This document shows positions 60,119-64,000 of a DNA stretch of 64,000 nt, piece by piece (within the stretch, counting starts at the first letter, position 1; the number at the start of each line of letters is the position of its first letter). The position numbers were made by a program, and so were the translations under genes. The DNA is taken from assembly GCA_038363925.1 (NCBI GenBank), contig JAQQWL010000011.1:868001-932000 (forward strand), given 5' to 3'. This DNA is from Apiospora phragmitis (Eukaryota > Ascomycota > Sordariomycetes > Amphisphaeriales > Apiosporaceae). The notes beneath the pieces were generated by a model. The model had not been told where the DNA came from and did not search any database. It was given only the letters and a program-made list of their open reading frames with translations.

Positions 60119-60339
60119 CTATCAGCATCAGCCCAAGTCTCCAACTACATGCCCACTTACCTGCATAGTCACTATCTAATTTGCAAACTATTGAAATTCA
60201 TCCCGAATCCCGATTCTTCAATGCCAATTGGGCTTCGGTACGTTCTATCCTGTGCCAAGATAAATCAGCCTCTGTTGTGTCATGTTATCGCATTCCCCGC
60301 AATCGCCCACGCACCCGGCAGATACTAGACCCCTGATAG
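60119..60339. promoter_or_regulatory. Cluster of five HGATAR sites upstream of the CE4 gene
   Basis: CTATCA (60119), CTATCT (60172), AGATAA (60258), TTATCG (about 60285) and TGATAG (60334) each match HGATAR on one strand. Random sequence of this length would give fewer than one on average. GATA factors of the AreA/NIT2 type bind such clusters in nitrogen-catabolic promoters. Binding here is inference. Confidence 0.45.
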
Positions 60340-60492
60340 TGGTTTATATGTACTAATTGCGTGAGAACCCCCACTGGAGATGTTGTAAGATGTTGCTCTG
60401 ATCGCTGAACCACCAACTCGATTCTGTCTACTGTAGTCTCGGTTTTGCTTTGCAGAGACCATATCCAAATCCGCCTTGCGTGAACCACCAAA

Positions 60493-61643
60493 ATGGGCAA
60501 GAAGAGAGTTCTGATCAGCTATGGTGTTGACGTGGATGCTGTTGCCGGATGGCTTGGCTCCTATGGAGGGGAAGAGTCGACAAGCGATATCAGCAGAGGT
60601 ATGTAGATACGTACAGCAACATGCGTTCAAGTTGGTCTTCGCAGTCGCTAATGAGCCGAGAACAGGTCTCTTTGCCGGCACCATTGGTGTCCAGCGCCTT
60701 CTGAAAATGTTCGCCAAGTATGACATAAAGACAACCTGGTTCATTCCTGGGCACAGTCTGGAGACGTTCCCCGAGGACATGGCGGCTGTCCGGGACGCTG
60801 GCCATGAGATTGGCCTGCACGGATACTCTCATGAGAACCCGTCGGACATGAGCATTGAGCAGCAGCGGGACGTGCTCGATAAGACATACAAGATGCTTAC
60901 CGAGTTCACCGGCAAGCCGCCCAGAGGTAGTGTCGCACCTTGGTACGTACACGTCCCAGTGGTATTTCCTCGGTCTTAGTATTGTCGGAATCTCTACTAA
61001 ACTATTATCGCCCATATACAGGTGGGAATGCAGCAAAGAAGGCGGCCAGCTCCTGCTCGACTATGGCATCGAGTACGACCACAGCATGAGCCACCACGAC
61101 TGCCAGGCCTACTACCTGCGCACGGGCGACACGTGGACCAACATTGACTACACCAAGCAGGCGGCGGACTGGATGAAGCCCCTCGTCAAGGGCCAGGAGA
61201 CGGGCCTCGTCGAGATCCCGGCTAGCTGGTACATCGACGACCTGCCGCCCATGATGTTCATTAAGGGCGCCGCCAACAGCCACGGCTTCGTTAACCCGCG
61301 CGACATCGAGGACCTCTGGCGCGACCAGTTCGACTACTTCTACAGGGGGTACGACGAGTTCGTCTTTCCCATCACTATTCATCCGGACGTGTCGGGGCGG
61401 CCGCAGGTGCTGCTGATGCATGAGAGGTAAGCAAGGTTAGCAGCTACACACTTATGCGTGTTTTTAAAACATCTGACTGACGCTCACTCTCTTTTCTGAA
61501 ACAGACTGATAGAACATTTCAAGAAGCATGAGTGCGTGGAGTTCGTGACGATGGAGCAGATCTGCGATGACTTCAAGAGCAAGAACACACCAGCAGAAGG
61601 CGCGGTCATGCCGGCGAAGCCAGGCGCGATGCTTAAGTCATGA
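60493..61643 (+). CDS. Cytosolic CE4/NodB-fold hydrolase, PuuE/HpPgdA-like (possible cyclic imidase)
   Basis: Exons 60493-60598, 60666-60942, 61022-61426 and 61505-61643 give 308 residues with no frameshift. The NodB-type metal motifs are visible: '[13 protein letters not shown]' (Asp13/Asp15) and His87-x3-His91 in '[12 protein letters not shown]'. '[16 protein letters not shown]', '[20 protein letters not shown]', '[20 protein letters not shown]' and '[20 protein letters not shown]' complete the fold. There is no signal peptide, GPI signal or chitin-binding module, so an extracellular chitin deacetylase is unlikely. Relatives in this CE4 branch include allantoinase-like PuuE, a peptidoglycan deacetylase and, as I recall, bacterial cyclic imide hydrolases. 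A small-molecule amide/imide substrate is therefore inferred, strengthened by the adjacent amidase and permease. Confidence 0.85.
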
Positions 61644-62809
61644 CTAAGAGTAGTCAAGCTTTCGTGATGTAGCTACATTCTGTATATAAGCTACATAGTG
61701 ATTCATGTACCCTGTTCTTAATTCGGACGCAGTATGTTCGTTCGTCTTGTAACCCACTGAGACTGGTAGATAGATGGGCATATCAGGGGGGGACAATCGG
61801 TATTCGGCAACGATCATAAATGCTAAGGCAACAGGAATGACCCCTATGATGCAATATTGCTAGTACCATGCATGTTTATCAGATCACCTGTTTTCCCCCT
61901 TCGATTGTACTACACGCTATCTATCTATGTATCTGCCCTCAGCGTGGCATGTGGACTGAGGTAGCATTTGGGGTCACAGTTCGGTACCTACCTAGCCGCG
62001 ATTGCGCCTATCTACTAAACTAACTATTGGGGCATATAGCTGCTGCCAGCTTCGGGGTAAACCAGCAGGTGACCGCGCGTATAGGGGTCCAACAATATTA
62101 GACTGTTGGGGAGTTCCCAGACTATATCGCGACCATGTTAGGAAGGGGAGCGCGTCCATTATCAGGAGTTGGGGGGAGATATCTAGATGTGTCTTGGAGT
62201 ATTTCTAAAATATTAATTATCTGACCCAAAAGTTGGAGACAACTATTGAACGATTGATTAGATAGATTCGCATTTTGGAGTATCTTCCATTTGACCCCAA
62301 CTCACCTCCGCGGTTATCTACCACCGAAAAGATTGCCCACCATGTAACGCTTACTCCAACCGTCGTCCCACCACGATCATCCACTTTCAGATGGAGTAGA
62401 CACTACGTACAGTAGATACCGGCGTCGCTGGCCCACTTGCCCCAGACTCTTGCTAGTGGTTCTTCTCGTGGGGACCCAGAACCCAGAACCCAGCAGGCCC
62501 TATCTCCTCTCTGCATGTTATCATGATCATCCGTTGCGTAGGGCTCTAGCTTAACTTCCTTGTATATATGCCTGTCTGCATGGAGATAAGCTTTGGTCCT
62601 TGGCTGCAGGGTGAAATATGTAGCAGGATCGTGAAACTTTCTATAAGTGAAGAGATATCCCATCCCGACAGGTCGGTTCCAGAGACATCATCATACCACC
62701 AACGGCCAGAAGAGTCTTTCACTCATTCACTTGGTGGGCCTGCCTCGTCTCGTGGCAAGACAATCTTTTATGTTCTTGCAATAAGTGAGAGAAACTATAA
62801 ACCATAATC
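61644..62809. promoter_or_regulatory. Intergenic region and promoter of the amino acid permease, with HGATAR sites
   Basis: 1.17 kb with no coding signal. Four HGATAR matches occur between 62,314 and 62,589: TTATCT (62314), CTATCT (62500), TTATCA (62518) and AGATAA (62584), lying 220-500 bases before the permease start. This is again denser than chance. The first few hundred bases are the CE4 gene's 3' region. Confidence 0.4.
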
Positions 62810-64000
62810 ATGTCGAATATCAACCCATCAGAGAAGCATGGCGGCGACACCATATCGCCCGCCCCTGCCCGGAGCAGCGGCTCCATCGAGGGCGAGGCCG
62901 TCAAGATCGAGCCCGCCGACGACGCCTTCGAAGTCTTCAAGCGGCAGGAGGGCCAAGTCGACTTCCGTACTGTCTCCTGGATCCACGCATCCGTGATTTT
63001 CCTCAAGAGTAAGTCTACCTCCCAGCTAGTCCCCCCTACTTTATGTAATGCATTCCGACACCGTTACTCACTTGTGATCATCGTAGTCATCTTCGCCACC
63101 GGCGTCCTTACCATCCCCTCCGCCATGTACGTCCTCGGCGCCTTCCCGGGCGCCGTCAACGTGCTGGGCTGGCAGTTCCTCAACACCTACTGCGCCATCG
63201 TCCAGGGCAACTTCCGCAACGCCCACGCGGGATGCCACTCCATCGCCGACATGGCCCACGTCGTCGGCGGCCGCTGGCTCCGCGAGGTCGCCGGCGTCTT
63301 CTTCCTCGTCACCTACGCCATCGTTGGCGCCTCGGGCATCTTCGGCGCCTCCGTCGCCCTCAACGCCCTGAGCGGCCACGCCCTCTGCACCAACAGCTTC
63401 ATGCTCGTCGCCACCGCCATGGTCTTCATCCTCTCGAGCGCGCGCAAGTTCGAGAAGATCGCCTGGCTGACTTGGATCGGCTTCTTCTCCGTCTTCATCG
63501 CCGTCTTCATCGTCGTGTAAGTTATTCCGATATCCGCTCTCCTCATATTCCGCGACCCCCTTTTACTAATACGTTGTTAAATACAGAGTCGGAGTGACCA
63601 CCCGCGACCGTCCTGCCGCGGCGCCGCAGACCGGTGACTACGATTTCGGCTACCATGTGATCGGCAACCCGACCTTCGTGGCCGCCATCACCTCAGTCGC
63701 CACCATCTTCTGCTCCGGCGCGGGCACGTCGGCGTTCCTCCCCGTCATGTCCGAGATGAAGCGGCCGCGCGACTACAACAAGGCCGTCTACCTGTGCATG
63801 GGCATCGTGACGGCGGCCTACCTGTCCTTCAGCCTGGTGGTGTACCGCTGGTGCGGCAAGTGGGTGGCGTCCCCCTCGCTGGGGTCCGCGGGCGACACCA
63901 TCAAGAAGGTCGCCTACGGCGTCGGCATCGTCGGCCTGCTCGTGAGCGCGTGCCTCTACATCCACGTCGCGGCCAAGTACCTCTTCGTGCGCATGCTGCG
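62810..64000 (+). CDS. Amino acid permease, AAAP family, Mtr-like (partial)
   Basis: Exons 62810-63008, 63087-63516 and 63587 onward; the window ends inside the third exon. A cytosolic N-terminus of about 60 residues leads into membrane segments: 'FLKIIFATGVLTIPSAMYVL', 'GWQFLNTYCAIVQGNFR', 'GVFFLVTYAIVGASGIFGAS', 'NSFMLVATAMVFILSSARKF', 'LTWIGFFSVFIAVFIVVVGV', then 'FVAAITSVATIFCSGAGTSA', 'FLPVMSEMKRPRDYNKAVYL' and 'VGIVGLLVSACLYIHVAAKY'. This order matches fungal neutral amino acid permeases of the N. crassa Mtr group, which import amino acids across the plasma membrane with protons. Both introns are GT..AG and in frame. It is co-oriented with the CE4 hydrolase, which suggests uptake of substrate or product for that gene set. 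Confidence 0.9.

Noticed and set aside
60493..61643. Chitin deacetylase annotation for the CE4 gene
   Set aside because: No signal peptide, membrane anchor or carbohydrate-binding module. The sequence is closer to the cytosolic PuuE/HpPgdA branch.

Overview
The window is nuclear DNA of a filamentous ascomycete (Pezizomycotina, most likely Sordariomycetes). The evidence is multi-exon genes with short GT..AG introns of about 60-150 bases, often with CTAAC/CTGAC-type branch sites, long pyrimidine-rich leaders, and proteins typical of that group: a complex I 14.8 kDa subunit, a Sat4/Hal4-type kinase, a CaMKK-type SNF1-activating kinase, and a two-finger C2H2 regulator with a fungal-specific domain. 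About fifteen protein genes can be modelled. They sit in compact blocks separated by three long gene-poor stretches.

Layout. 1.3-5.2 kb is a housekeeping block: a ZNF511-like zinc-finger protein, BUD31 (splicing), an NDUFA6/NUO14.8 complex I subunit and RPC19 (shared Pol I/III subunit). 5.2-15.2 kb is gene-poor, with a tRNA-like sequence and a hairpin. 15.2-16.7 kb is a conserved-looking Ser/Pro-rich protein I do not recognise. A second copy of the tRNA-like sequence lies at 18.2 kb. 20.7-22.2 kb is a Sat4/Hal4-like kinase. 22.2-31.2 kb has no convincing gene. 31.2-32.3 kb is a CipA/NmrA-like oxidoreductase with a polyglutamate insertion. A decayed coding relic lies near 33 kb. 36.3-40.1 kb is a forkhead factor with a long, intron-bearing leader.

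41.3-51.0 kb holds ATG101, PEX3, BET5/TRAPPC1 and a CaMKK/Ssp1-like kinase, which are two head-to-head pairs. All four touch autophagy, peroxisomes or AMPK signalling, though this may be coincidence.

51.9 kb to the right edge looks like a nitrogen-catabolic neighbourhood: a C2H2/Fungal_trans regulator head-to-head with a short-chain dehydrogenase, then an amidase-signature hydrolase, a cytosolic CE4 deacetylase-fold enzyme of the PuuE/HpPgdA type, and an Mtr-like amino acid permease cut by the window end. Clusters of HGATAR sites precede the CE4 gene and the permease. A Tc1/mariner-type MITE lies in the amidase/CE4 promoter region. The combination suggests an imide/amide (imidase plus half-amidase) catabolic cluster. 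This is the most interesting hypothesis in the window, and it is inference.

A strong technical signal runs through the window. Nine of the genes can be followed only by assuming single-base frameshifts, most of them in short homopolymer runs, while other genes are perfectly intact. This looks like uncorrected assembly indels rather than real pseudogenes.
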